A stretch of DNA of 64,000 nucleotides, from NCBI GenBank assembly GCA_964389575.1, contig CAYMFF010000003.1, positions 13,491-77,490 on the forward strand, read 5' to 3'. Shown piece after piece: positions 19,180-27,600 of this stretch (positions within the stretch are counted from its first letter, which is position 1; each line of letters begins with the position of its first letter). The notes beneath the pieces are model-generated. The model saw only the letters and a list, made by a program, of their open reading frames with translations, was not told the origin of the DNA and did not search any database. The DNA is from JAGNRR01 sp964389575. GTDB lineage: Bacteria; Bacteroidota; Bacteroidia; Chitinophagales; Chitinophagaceae. A program made the position numbers and the translations under genes.

Positions 19180-19695
19180 CTATTTATAACCAAACTCTGA
19201 TGCTCTATTTTCATCACGCTCTTTTTGTAAAACCGTAACATGGCTCAACTGTTTTTTCTTTCCGCCGCGCTGAAAAACGGTTAAAAGATAATAGCCAGTT
19301 TTGGAGCATACATAAGAAAACTCAGTATAAAACTCGCCATCACGAGTAGGATAAAATTTATCCGTAAGTATATGACCCACTCCACGTTTACCCAATTTCA
19401 TTTGCGCTTTGTGAGTGCTCGGGTCTACAAAAACTAAATAATGGTATAGTCGTCCTTTGAACATTTGAATTAAAATCGGCAATTCCGTATTTCGGTCAGC
19501 CCAGCGACTGGTTTTATGATAAACTAAAAAATTATCCTTTTTTGTAAACTTGTCATACTTAGACTGAATGGTATCCACCCAAAATTTGGGCGCTTGACGC
19601 AAATCTAATTCTTGCGTCTTAGATTGTCCAGAAGAATGAATTGACAAAGCAACCAGAAAACAGAAAACTGAAGATATTTGAACTATTTTTCTCAT
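19180..19695 (-). CDS. Secreted protein of unknown function
   Basis: 171 residues with a signal peptide (about 1-23, HSSGQ). The mature part is basic and rich in beta-strand-like segments with aromatic residues (GRLYHYLVFVDPSTH, GEFYTEFSYVCSKTGYYLLTVFQ). I do not recognise a family. It is convergent with the hydrolase gene (7 bp apart) and is transcribed alone. Possibly periplasmic. Confidence 0.7.
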   Translation of the reverse strand: MRKIVQISSVFCFLVALSIHSSGQSKTQELDLRQAPKFWVDTIQSKYDKFTKKDNFLVYHKTSRWADRNTELPILIQMFKGRLYHYLVFVDPSTHKAQMKLGKRGVGHILTDKFYPTRDGEFYTEFSYVCSKTGYYLLTVFQRGGKKKQLSHVTVLQKERDENRASEFGYK

Positions 19696-19753
19696 ACTTA
19701 TTAGGACTTATTCACATCAAGCTTGCTGACCATAAAAATAGTGCGCGGACTCA

Positions 19754-19761
19754 TATATTTG
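19754..19761 (+). promoter_or_regulatory. -7 element TATATTTG upstream of prs
   Basis: Exact TAnnTTTG match, 25 nt before the ATG at 19787. A TTG at 19723 is rather far for the -33 element. Confidence 0.5.
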
Positions 19762-19786
19762 TGTGCAAAATCCATACCACAATATT

Positions 19787-20755
19787 ATGCGCTCCGAAAT
19801 TCAGATCTTCACAGGTAATGCAACACCAGATTTAGCAAAGGCTATAGCCGATCATGCCGAAATTCCATTAGGCGAATTACACATTCAAAAATTTAGTGAT
19901 GGCGAATTTCAACCGGAGTATAAAGAAAGTGTGCGGGGTGATTATGTTTTTTTAGTACAAAGCACCAATGCGCCCTCTGATAACCTTATGGAGCTTTTAA
20001 TGATGATGGATGCGGCACGTCGTGCTTCTGCTGGATATATTACGGCTGTGATTCCTTATTTTGGTTGGGCTCGTCAGGATAGAAAGGACAAACCACGTGT
20101 TTCAATTGCTTCAAAACTTTGTGCTAATCTAATAGCAAAATCTGGAGCCAATCGAATCATGACTATGGATTTACATGCACCTCAAATTCAAGGATTCTTT
20201 GACATACCAGTAGATCATTTAGACAGTTCGGCGATTTTTATTCCTTATATTGAGGACCTTGAGATAGAAGATTTATGTTTTGCAAGCCCTGATGTGGGAA
20301 GCACCAATCGTGTTAGAGAAGTTGCTACTTATTTTAATGCTGAAATGGTAATTTGTGACAAACAAAGAAAAAGAGCCAATGAAGTAGCTTCTATGACTGT
20401 TATCGGCGATGTTACGGATAAAAACATTGTGCTCATTGACGATATTTGTGATACAGCAGGAACACTTACAAGAAGTGCTGCTATGCTTATGGATAAAGGC
20501 GCTAAAAGTGTAAGAGCTTTTTGCACGCACCCTGTATTAAGTGGCAAGGCTTATGAAAACATTGAGAATTCTGTTTTGACGGAATTAGTAGTTTGTGATA
20601 CAATTCCATTAAAACAAGAATCAAGTAAAATCAAAGTGGTTAGTACGGCAGAATTATTCTCTGTAGCGATTAGAAATATGTTTGAAAATAAATCTATCAG
20701 CTCGCTATTTATTCATAGCAACAAAAAAAAAGGGAAAGCTGAACCAGTAAGTTAA
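19787..20755 (+). CDS. prs: Ribose-phosphate pyrophosphokinase
   Basis: Makes PRPP from ribose 5-phosphate and ATP for nucleotide, His and Trp synthesis. From ATG 19787 the protein has 322 residues and starts RSEIQIFTGNATPDLA; the open frame from 19763 adds eight residues that are not family-like and lie closer to the promoter box. Visible motifs are the flexible-loop region (GWARQDRKDKPRVSIASKL), the DLHAPQIQGFFD metal/nucleotide loop, and the PRPP loop VLIDDICDTAGTL. It is transcribed alone. Confidence 0.96.
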   Translation: MRSEIQIFTGNATPDLAKAIADHAEIPLGELHIQKFSDGEFQPEYKESVRGDYVFLVQSTNAPSDNLMELLMMMDAARRASAGYITAVIPYFGWARQDRKDKPRVSIASKLCANLIAKSGANRIMTMDLHAPQIQGFFDIPVDHLDSSAIFIPYIEDLEIEDLCFASPDVGSTNRVREVATYFNAEMVICDKQRKRANEVASMTVIGDVTDKNIVLIDDICDTAGTLTRSAAMLMDKGAKSVRAFCTHPVLSGKAYENIENSVLTELVVCDTIPLKQESSKIKVVSTAELFSVAIRNMFENKSISSLFIHSNKKKGKAEPVS

Positions 20756-20942
20756 TCCTTGATTTTTTTAGTTAATTAACCGAGATAACAAATATTTCTT
20801 TTCTTTCTTAGCCATTTAATGGACCATTAGCTGATAATGTTCAATCATTTCAGTCCCTAGCTTTTTAAACCTGTTAAACAGTTGGGGCTACGAGACCTTA
20901 CAACTTTTCACTCATCACTTTTTACTTTTCACTTAAAAAAAC

Positions 20943-20950
20943 TATCTTTG
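20943..20950 (+). promoter_or_regulatory. -7 element TATCTTTG upstream of rplY
   Basis: Exact TAnnTTTG match followed by GCGCTCC, 25 nt before the rplY ATG. The 190 bp upstream of it hold no gene; they contain short C/T-rich near-repeats (variants of ACTTTTCACT at 20900-20935). Confidence 0.55.
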
Positions 20951-20975
20951 CGCTCCATTTAAAAAAAAATAGATA

Positions 20976-21632
20976 ATGAAAAGTATTACTATCAAAGGAC
21001 AACTTAGAAGCGAAACTGGGAAGAAATCCTCTCGTCAGCTACGTTCTGAGGGGCAAGTGCCTGCAGTAATTTACGGAGGTAAAGAAACCATCCATTTTTA
21101 CGCATCACCATTAGATTTTCGCGGTATTGTTTATACTGCTGAATTTATGACAGCGAACATTGAAGTTGGCGACAAAACGTACAAATGCATTTTGAAAGAC
21201 TTACAATTCCATAAATTGACGGACAAAGTCACTCACTTAGATTTCTTGGAACTGGTAGACGGCAAAAAAGTTATTGCCAACATTCCATTGAAATTTGTAG
21301 GTACATCAGAAGGTGTAAAAGAAGGTGGTCGTTTTGTTGTAAAAATGAATGCGCTTAAGGTGCGCACACTTCCTAAAAATTTGGTTGAACATATCGAAGT
21401 AGATATTACAGACTTAATTATAGGAAAAAACAGACGAATCGCAGATATCGTATTTGAAGATGCTGAAATCATGCATTCACCACGTATTCCTGTATGTGCA
21501 GTGGCTACAACTCGTGTACTGAAGCAAGAAGCTAATGAAGGCGGTGGCGAAGGTGAAGAAGGAGCTGAAGGCGAAGGAGCAGAAGGTGCTGAAGCGCCAG
21601 CAGAAGGTGCTGAAGCAAAAGCTGAAGGATAA
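20976..21632 (+). CDS. rplY: Ribosomal protein L25 (long form, CTC-like)
   Basis: 5S rRNA-binding ribosomal protein. 218 residues: N-terminal L25 domain (KGQLRSETGKKSSRQLRSEGQVPAVIYGG), the C-terminal TL5/CTC beta domain (DFLELVDGKKVIANIPLKFVGTSEGV) and a low-complexity Gly/Glu/Ala tail of about 40 residues (repeats of GAE/GEGAE). Such acidic tails are common in Bacteroidota L25. Promoter box upstream and a strong terminator downstream make it monocistronic. Confidence 0.94.
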   Translation: MKSITIKGQLRSETGKKSSRQLRSEGQVPAVIYGGKETIHFYASPLDFRGIVYTAEFMTANIEVGDKTYKCILKDLQFHKLTDKVTHLDFLELVDGKKVIANIPLKFVGTSEGVKEGGRFVVKMNALKVRTLPKNLVEHIEVDITDLIIGKNRRIADIVFEDAEIMHSPRIPVCAVATTRVLKQEANEGGGEGEEGAEGEGAEGAEAPAEGAEAKAEG

Positions 21633-21659
21633 AATTCAAATCATATTAAAAATTGGAAT

Positions 21660-21687
21660 CACCACGCCAAGGCGTGGTGTTTTTTTT
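21660..21687 (+). terminator. Rho-independent terminator of rplY
   Basis: Perfect 9-bp GC-rich stem (21660-21668 with 21671-21679), 2-nt loop, followed by eight T residues. It is the clearest terminator in the window. Confidence 0.93.
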
Positions 21688-21701
21688 ATAGCCTTAGTTT
21701 A

Positions 21702-21709
21702 TACTTTTG
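21702..21709 (+). promoter_or_regulatory. -7 element TACTTTTG for the small downstream gene
   Basis: Exact TAnnTTTG match, 18 nt before ATG 21728 and just after the rplY terminator. Confidence 0.5.
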
Positions 21710-21727
21710 GTAGCGTATGATTCAAGT

Positions 21728-22009
21728 ATGAATGGACAATTTAAAATATTAACCACGCTGAAAATTAAGGATAGAGGATTGGCCTTGATTGGCAGGATAG
21801 TAAAAGGACATATTAAAAAAGGAAATAAACTCATTTTTTATACGGAAGAATTGAAAATAGAAAAAGAAATTATAGCCTTAGAATTTGTAGACCATATTGC
21901 TAAAAAAGAGTCCTACATCGGATTGTTTTTTGGACATAAAAATGAAATAGAGAAAGAGGCGTTTTCTGAATTAATCATAAAGGAACAAATAGCAGAAGTG
22001 AGAAAGTAG
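21728..22009 (+). CDS. Small protein with a possible EF-Tu domain II-like barrel
   Basis: 93 residues from ATG 21728 (the longer frame from 21707 starts inside the -7 box). The pattern GQFKILTTLKIKDRGLALIGRI followed by VKGHIKKGNKLIFY resembles the beta-barrel domain II of translational GTPases, where a strand, Gly-rich turn and GxIKKGD segment recur. No GTPase domain is present. Rich in Lys and Glu. Downstream neighbour mgtE is convergent. Function unknown; the resemblance is by eye only. Confidence 0.6.
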   Translation: MNGQFKILTTLKIKDRGLALIGRIVKGHIKKGNKLIFYTEELKIEKEIIALEFVDHIAKKESYIGLFFGHKNEIEKEAFSELIIKEQIAEVRK

Positions 22010-22024
22010 AATTACTAAACCAGT

Positions 22025-23407
22025 CTATAATAATCCCCCACTCAAAAACAACATTGCAAAAGAGAAGTAAATAATCAATCCGCTTACATCAACTAAAGTA
22101 GCCACAAAGGGTGTAGAAGATGCAGCAGGGTCAGCACCCAAACGTTTGAGCAAAATGGGCAACATGCTGCCAGTAATTGTTCCCCAAAGAACGACTCCAA
22201 TGAGCGAACACCCAATAACCATAGATATGGCAAAATAATTTTCTCCAAACGAACCGGTACTTAAATGCCAAGCTCCAAAAATAACAAAGCTCATTGCACA
22301 AAGTGTAAGCCCCAACAAGACCCCCGAAACAATTTCTTTGCGCATTATGCGCCACCAATCTCGCAGGTCAATATCATCTAATGCCATTGCTTGAATTATA
22401 AGAGTGGCAGCTTGTGAACCAGTATTTCCTCCACTACTTATGATAAGCGGAATGAAGGTGGCCAATAAAGCAACTTTGGCAATGGAGTCTTCAAAATTTC
22501 GCATGGCGATAATCGTCAGCAACTCTCCCACAAATAAAATCATGAGCCATACCACCCGCTTTTTATAAAGATTAGGAATAGAAGTATCTAAATACGCTTC
22601 GTCCAGCGCTTCAGTACCACCAATCTTTTGGATATCCTCCGTAAACTCCTCTTCTTGCACTACCAGCACATCATCAATAGTTACGATGCCTAATAATATA
22701 TTTTTGTCATCAACTACTGGCAACGCCACGCGGTTATTTTTGGCAAAAACATCCATGGTGGTTTCCTGATCTTCATTTACGTTCAATGTAATAAATCGCT
22801 CATCCATTAAATCACTTACTAAGGTATTGGCTGGGTCAACAATTAAAAAATCACGAATTCTTATATCATCTAAAAAAGTACCATTTTCATCCGTAACGTA
22901 TAGCACATCAATGGTTTCGGAGCTTTTACCGTAATCTCGGATATAATTTAGAACTTGCTCAACGGTCCAATCCGGTTCAACATCAATATAGTCTGGTGTC
23001 ATTAATCGACCCACAGAATCTTCGGGATACCCCAAAAGGGAAAGCGTAATTTTACGTTCTTCTGGATTCAGTACTTTAATCAACTCCTTCACTACTGAGC
23101 TAGACTGCTCACTTAAAAGCGATGTCCTGTCATCCGGCGGTAGTTCATTTAAAATTTGTGCTACTTTGTTGGCCGGAATATTATTTAGTAATTGTTCTTG
23201 ATCATTCGTATCTAACGCTCCAAAAACTGCAATAGCACGATTAAAATCTAGCTGTAAAAAAAATCGACTTGAATAATCGGGAAATTCCTCTAATACTTCT
23301 ACTACATCAGAGATGTTTAACTCATTGACAAAATCATTGATTTCGCCCCAAGCATCTAACTCAATAAGTGTACCGAGTCTTTCTGATATGGCTTTGAAGT
23401 CTTCCAC
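22025..23407 (-). CDS. mgtE: Magnesium transporter MgtE
   Basis: 460 residues from a GTG start. Order: N-terminal helical MgtE_N domain (about 30-130, PANKVAQILNELPPDDRTSLL), two CBS domains (about 135-255, VGRLMTPDYIDVEPDWTV, GIVTIDDVLVV), a connecting helix, and five membrane helices with the pore signature SSGGNTGSQAATLIIQA. Imports Mg2+, gated by cytosolic Mg2+ through the CBS/N domains. A near-consensus -7 (TACCTTCG) lies a few bases before the GTG, suggesting another short leader. Confidence 0.95.
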   Translation of the reverse strand: MEDFKAISERLGTLIELDAWGEINDFVNELNISDVVEVLEEFPDYSSRFFLQLDFNRAIAVFGALDTNDQEQLLNNIPANKVAQILNELPPDDRTSLLSEQSSSVVKELIKVLNPEERKITLSLLGYPEDSVGRLMTPDYIDVEPDWTVEQVLNYIRDYGKSSETIDVLYVTDENGTFLDDIRIRDFLIVDPANTLVSDLMDERFITLNVNEDQETTMDVFAKNNRVALPVVDDKNILLGIVTIDDVLVVQEEEFTEDIQKIGGTEALDEAYLDTSIPNLYKKRVVWLMILFVGELLTIIAMRNFEDSIAKVALLATFIPLIISSGGNTGSQAATLIIQAMALDDIDLRDWWRIMRKEIVSGVLLGLTLCAMSFVIFGAWHLSTGSFGENYFAISMVIGCSLIGVVLWGTITGSMLPILLKRLGADPAASSTPFVATLVDVSGLIIYFSFAMLFLSGGLL

Positions 23408-23431
23408 AGCTGTGCGAAGGTACTAATTCGA

Positions 23432-23488
23432 CAATTTGATAATGAGCCAATTTGACAATGATTTCATAGGCTAGCCATTATCAAATTG
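23432..23488. repeat. Inverted repeat of an AATTTGATAAT-type motif
   Basis: Arms 23432-23444 and 23476-23488 are exact 13-nt reverse complements; a third, one-mismatch direct copy lies at 23448-23460, and an inverted copy at 23501-23511 overlaps the end of the next gene. The GCC/GGC bases flanking the arms could extend the stem with a bulge. It sits between the starts/ends of two minus-strand genes and is not a classical terminator (no T run). Confidence 0.7.
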
Positions 23489-23497
23489 CCAAATCAA

Positions 23498-23902
23498 CTA
23501 ATTATCAAATTTATTCTTCACAAACTCTTTGATATAATCAGCAATTTCAGTGGTAGGTGTGCCTGGACTAAACAACTCGCCTACACCCATTTCTCGCAAC
23601 TCGTTCATGTCATCTTCCGGAATAATACCACCGCCTGTCAACAAAACCCCTTCGAGCTCTTCTTCCTTCATTTTTTGGATAATTGCTGGAAAAACAGTCA
23701 TATGAGCTCCACTAAGAATGCTTACACCAATGGCATCTACATCCTCTTGAAGCGCAGCCTTTACCACCATAGCAGGCGTTTGACGCAAACCTGTGTAAAT
23801 TACCTCCATTCCCGCATCGCGCAAAGCGGCTGCAATTACCTTAGCACCACGGTCGTGGCCATCTAATCCAACCTTGGCTATCAATACTCTAATCGGTTTC
23901 AC
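23498..23902 (-). CDS. Stand-alone cobalamin (B12)-binding domain protein
   Basis: 134 residues from a GTG start. It has the methylmalonyl-CoA mutase C-terminal domain pattern: VGLDGHDRG with cobalt-ligand His16 (DxHxxG), SILSG, and TGGGIIP. The long mutase catalytic barrel is absent, so it is either the small subunit of a split acyl-CoA mutase encoded elsewhere or an independent B12-dependent regulator. Its last codons lie in one copy of the intergenic repeat. A promoter box lies 5 nt from the start codon. Confidence 0.9.
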   Translation of the reverse strand: MKPIRVLIAKVGLDGHDRGAKVIAAALRDAGMEVIYTGLRQTPAMVVKAALQEDVDAIGVSILSGAHMTVFPAIIQKMKEEELEGVLLTGGGIIPEDDMNELREMGVGELFSPGTPTTEIADYIKEFVKNKFDN

Positions 23903-23907
23903 GACTG

Positions 23908-23915
23908 CAAACCTA
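23908..23915 (-). promoter_or_regulatory. Promoter of the B12-binding gene (TAGGTTTG)
   Basis: Minus-strand TAGGTTTG matches TAnnTTTG; a TTTG at 23939-23942 lies 23 bp upstream. Only 5 nt separate the box from the GTG start at 23902, so the transcript should be leaderless. Confidence 0.55.
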
Positions 23916-24017
23916 ATAAAAACCCTTGAATATCATCCCAAAATCATAATGTTAACACATAAGGTAAAATTTAACGTTTTCAAGCATTTCAGGCTCGTCA
24001 ACTCTATGCAAATCAGC

Positions 24018-24025
24018 TATATTTG
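24018..24025 (+). promoter_or_regulatory. -7 element TATATTTG upstream of ruvA
   Basis: Exact TAnnTTTG match ending 9 nt before ATG 24035. This excludes the in-frame TTG at 24023, which lies inside the box. Confidence 0.55.
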
Positions 24026-24034
24026 TTAGTCATT

Positions 24035-24616
24035 ATGATAGTCTTCATTGAAGGAGAAATAGCACGTAAAACACCAGCCAATGTTTGGATGCAAGTAGGA
24101 GGAATTGGTTACGATGTAAATATTAGCCTGAATACCTACGAGCAAATTCAGGATTGGAAAAAAGGCAAACTCTATATCTACCATCATATAACCGAACAAA
24201 CACAAAGTTTATATGGTTTTTTTGATGAAGGCGAACGAGAATTGTTCCTTCATTTAATTTCAGTCTCAGGAATTGGTACATCTACAGCTCGAGTTGCACT
24301 TAGTGGCATGAAACCCAGCGAGATACGCAATGCTATAATTAACGGAAATGAAGGCGTAATTAAGAGTATCAAAGGCATTGGGCCAAAAACGGCACAGCGT
24401 TTGATATTAGAACTGAAAGACAAACTCTTAAAATCAAGTGAAAATCTGCCATTGCAGGCAACTGAAGGCAATAACCTAAGCCAAGATGCGTTAACTGCAT
24501 TAGTAAGCCTAGGTATAGCAAGAAATGTAGCTTACAAGGCAGTACAAAAAGTATTATCATCTGGGGAGTATCAACAAGTTGAAGAAGTTATAAAATTGGC
24601 ACTAAAACAGATATAA
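24035..24616 (+). CDS. ruvA: Holliday junction branch-migration protein RuvA
   Basis: 193 residues from ATG 24035. N-terminal OB fold (FIEGEIARKTPANVWMQVGGIGYDV), central helix-hairpin-helix pair (LISVSGIGTSTARVALS; IKSIKGIGPKTAQRLI) and a C-terminal domain that contacts RuvB (DALTALVSLGIARNVAYKAV). Tetrameric RuvA holds the junction for the RuvB motor. It lies 6 bp before sprA; this ruvA-sprA order is, as I recall, common in Bacteroidota. Confidence 0.95.
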   Translation: MIVFIEGEIARKTPANVWMQVGGIGYDVNISLNTYEQIQDWKKGKLYIYHHITEQTQSLYGFFDEGERELFLHLISVSGIGTSTARVALSGMKPSEIRNAIINGNEGVIKSIKGIGPKTAQRLILELKDKLLKSSENLPLQATEGNNLSQDALTALVSLGIARNVAYKAVQKVLSSGEYQQVEEVIKLALKQI

Positions 24617-24622
24617 TAAAGT

Positions 24623-27600
24623 TTGAACAAACGAAAGGCAATATATTATCCTACTCTCTTACTAGCAATGGTTTGCTGGCTTGGGATGAGTACGTCCATA
24701 ACGGCGGCTCCTTTTTACTTTGCACCCGATGGAGGTGATAGTACTAAAAAGGATTCTTTAAAATTCCCAATAGAAGATAGAAGTGGAAATAACGCAAATA
24801 ATAAAAAAGGCAAGCAGTTCGATTTAAAAGATCCGAAAAACTTGAATACGGAATATGAATACGACCCCGTAACCAAGAAATACACGATTAAGGAAAAAAT
24901 TGGGGACACCTATTTTAGGAATCCTACCGAAATGGATTTTGATGAGTTCATGGAATTTCAATCGGGTAAATATGAAGATGCCTATTGGAGAAAACGAGCG
25001 AATACACTTTTCAATATTTCAAAAAGCGGTGGCGTAATTCCTAAAGTAGAATTGGGCAATCGAATTTTCGATAGGATTTTTGGCGGCACAACTATAGAGG
25101 TTAAACCGCAAGGAAACGTAGACATGTTTTTTGGTGGCAATTGGCAAAATGTTCAAAATCCTGCATTGGTGCAAAGTGCCCAGAAATATGGCATATTTGA
25201 TTTTGACATTCAAATGAACCTGAACATGCTAGCTAAAGTCGGTGAAAAAATGCGCATGAACTTTAACTATAACACGCAGGCTAGTTTTGATTTTGAAAAC
25301 CAATTAAAATTAGAGTGGACTGGTCAAGAAGATGATATCATACGAAAATTAGAAGCTGGCTATATAAGCTTTCCATTAAAAAGTCAGTTGATACAGGGAG
25401 TGCAATCTTTGTTTGGAATAAAAGCCCAATTGCAATTTGGAAGACTGATGATGACCAACGTACTCTCACAACAAAAATCGCAGCGCGAAAGTTTCTCGGT
25501 GAAGGGTGGCGCACAAACGCAAGAGTTTGAAATTAAATCTGATGAATATGATTATTTCCGCCATTTCTTATTAGGACAATACTTTAGAGAAAACTTTAAC
25601 GGCGCACTAGAGAATTATCCAATCATTCAATCATTAAACAATATTACCAGAATAGAAGTTTGGATTACCAATAGACAAGGAACCACTCAAAACGTGAGAG
25701 ATATTGTAGCCTTACAAGATTTAGGAGAATCTAGACCATATAACACAGCTTTTCAATCTAGCCCTGGAGCGCTTCCAGGAAACGGTGCTAATACACTTTA
25801 CTCTCAATTATTAAAAACACAAGGGATTCGAGAAACTGGAACGGTAATAACCGCATTACAAAGCAGAGGATTAAGAGCCGCTAATGATTTTGAAAAAACC
25901 TTTGCAAGAAAACTAAACCCCAATGAATTTAATTTTAATCCGCAGCTTGGTTTCATATCTGTAAACGCACAATTACAACCGGACGATGTTATTGGTGTGG
26001 CTTTTGAATATACGCATAATGGTAAAGTGTATCAAGTGGGCGAGTTTTCACAATCACTTCCACCAGATAGTTCAGAGCCTAAAGTGCTTTTCTTAAAAAT
26101 GCTGAAGTCCACCACTCCAGACCCAAGAAGACCTATATGGGATTTGATGATGAAAAATATTTATCCATTAGGAGCTAGTGGTGTAAACTCAAATAATTTC
26201 ATTCTGAATGTGTTGTATCAAGATCCAGGCGGTGGTTTAAAAAGATTTTTACCTGAAGGCCCAAGTGCTGGTATTCCATTGCTTAATTTATTAAACCTGG
26301 ATAGATTAAACAACCAAGGAGATCCGCAACCCGATGGACGATTTGATTATGTAGAAGGACTCACGATTCAAGCACAACAAGGTAAAATAATTTTCCCCGT
26401 TTTAGAACCATTCGGTGAAGATTTGAAACCCGTTTTTAATGGCGATGTCGCGCTTGAAAAAAAGTATGTTTACAATGTCCTTTATGATTCTACAAAGAAC
26501 ATTGCCATTCAATTTCCTCAATTCAATCGATTTGTATTGAAAGGAAGTTTTGAAGCAGCCAATTCGTCTGAAATTTTCTTAGGTGGTTTTAATATCCCGC
26601 AAGGTTCAGTAAATGTTTCGGCCGGAGGACAACGATTGATAGAAAATGTGGATTACACTATTGATTATGGTATCGGTAAACTAAAAATTATTAACTCTGG
26701 AGTTTTAAGCTCGGGTGTACCGATTAATGTTACTTATGAAAACAATATTGCCTTTGGAACGCAGGTTCAAAACTTTGTGGGAACCCGATTAGATTATTTT
26801 ATAAATAATGATTTTACTGTAGGTTCTACAATACTGAGATTATCCGAAAGACCTTATTTTAATAAAGTTTCGTTTGGTGATGATCCGTTGAAAAATACCG
26901 TGATTGGATTAGACGCAAACTACCAGCGTGAGATGCCAAAAATCACCACATTTTTAAACAACCTACCGCTGATCAAAACAGAAGCAAATTCTATGGTAAC
27001 GGCAAGTGGTGAGGTTGCAAGATTATTTCCGGGACACCACCGCTTAATCGAGGGAACCAGCGGTAGTGGAGAAGTTTACATTGATGATTTTGAAGGGACC
27101 AGAAGTTCTTATGACTTAAAATTTCCTGTCATGTCATGGAACTTGGCTAGTACACCCGCTGGTGCCACTGATGATAAAGGAATAGAATTATTTCCAGAAG
27201 CACGATTGGTAAACAATCCTGAATATGGTAAAAATCGAGCTAAACTCGCTTGGTATAATTTAGACCCTTGCTTGGCAGATTTGAATCAGAATTGTAAACC
27301 GGGGCATATTGATACCGGCGATGTTTCTAGTCATTACACCCGACTTATCTTACAACAAGAGGTTTTCCCGAATAGAACGTTTACTAGTTTACAAGGGAAC
27401 CAAACTACATTTGATATGGCATACTTTCCAAAAACGAAAGGCCCATATAACCTTGATGCTACAAACATTACTGCGGATGGCGAGTTATTAAATCCAGAAA
27501 CTCGATGGGGTGGTGTAATGCGTGCCATTGATTTTAGTGACTTTGAAACGGCTAACGTAGAATTCATAGAATTTTGGATGTTAGATCCATTCTTAGACCC

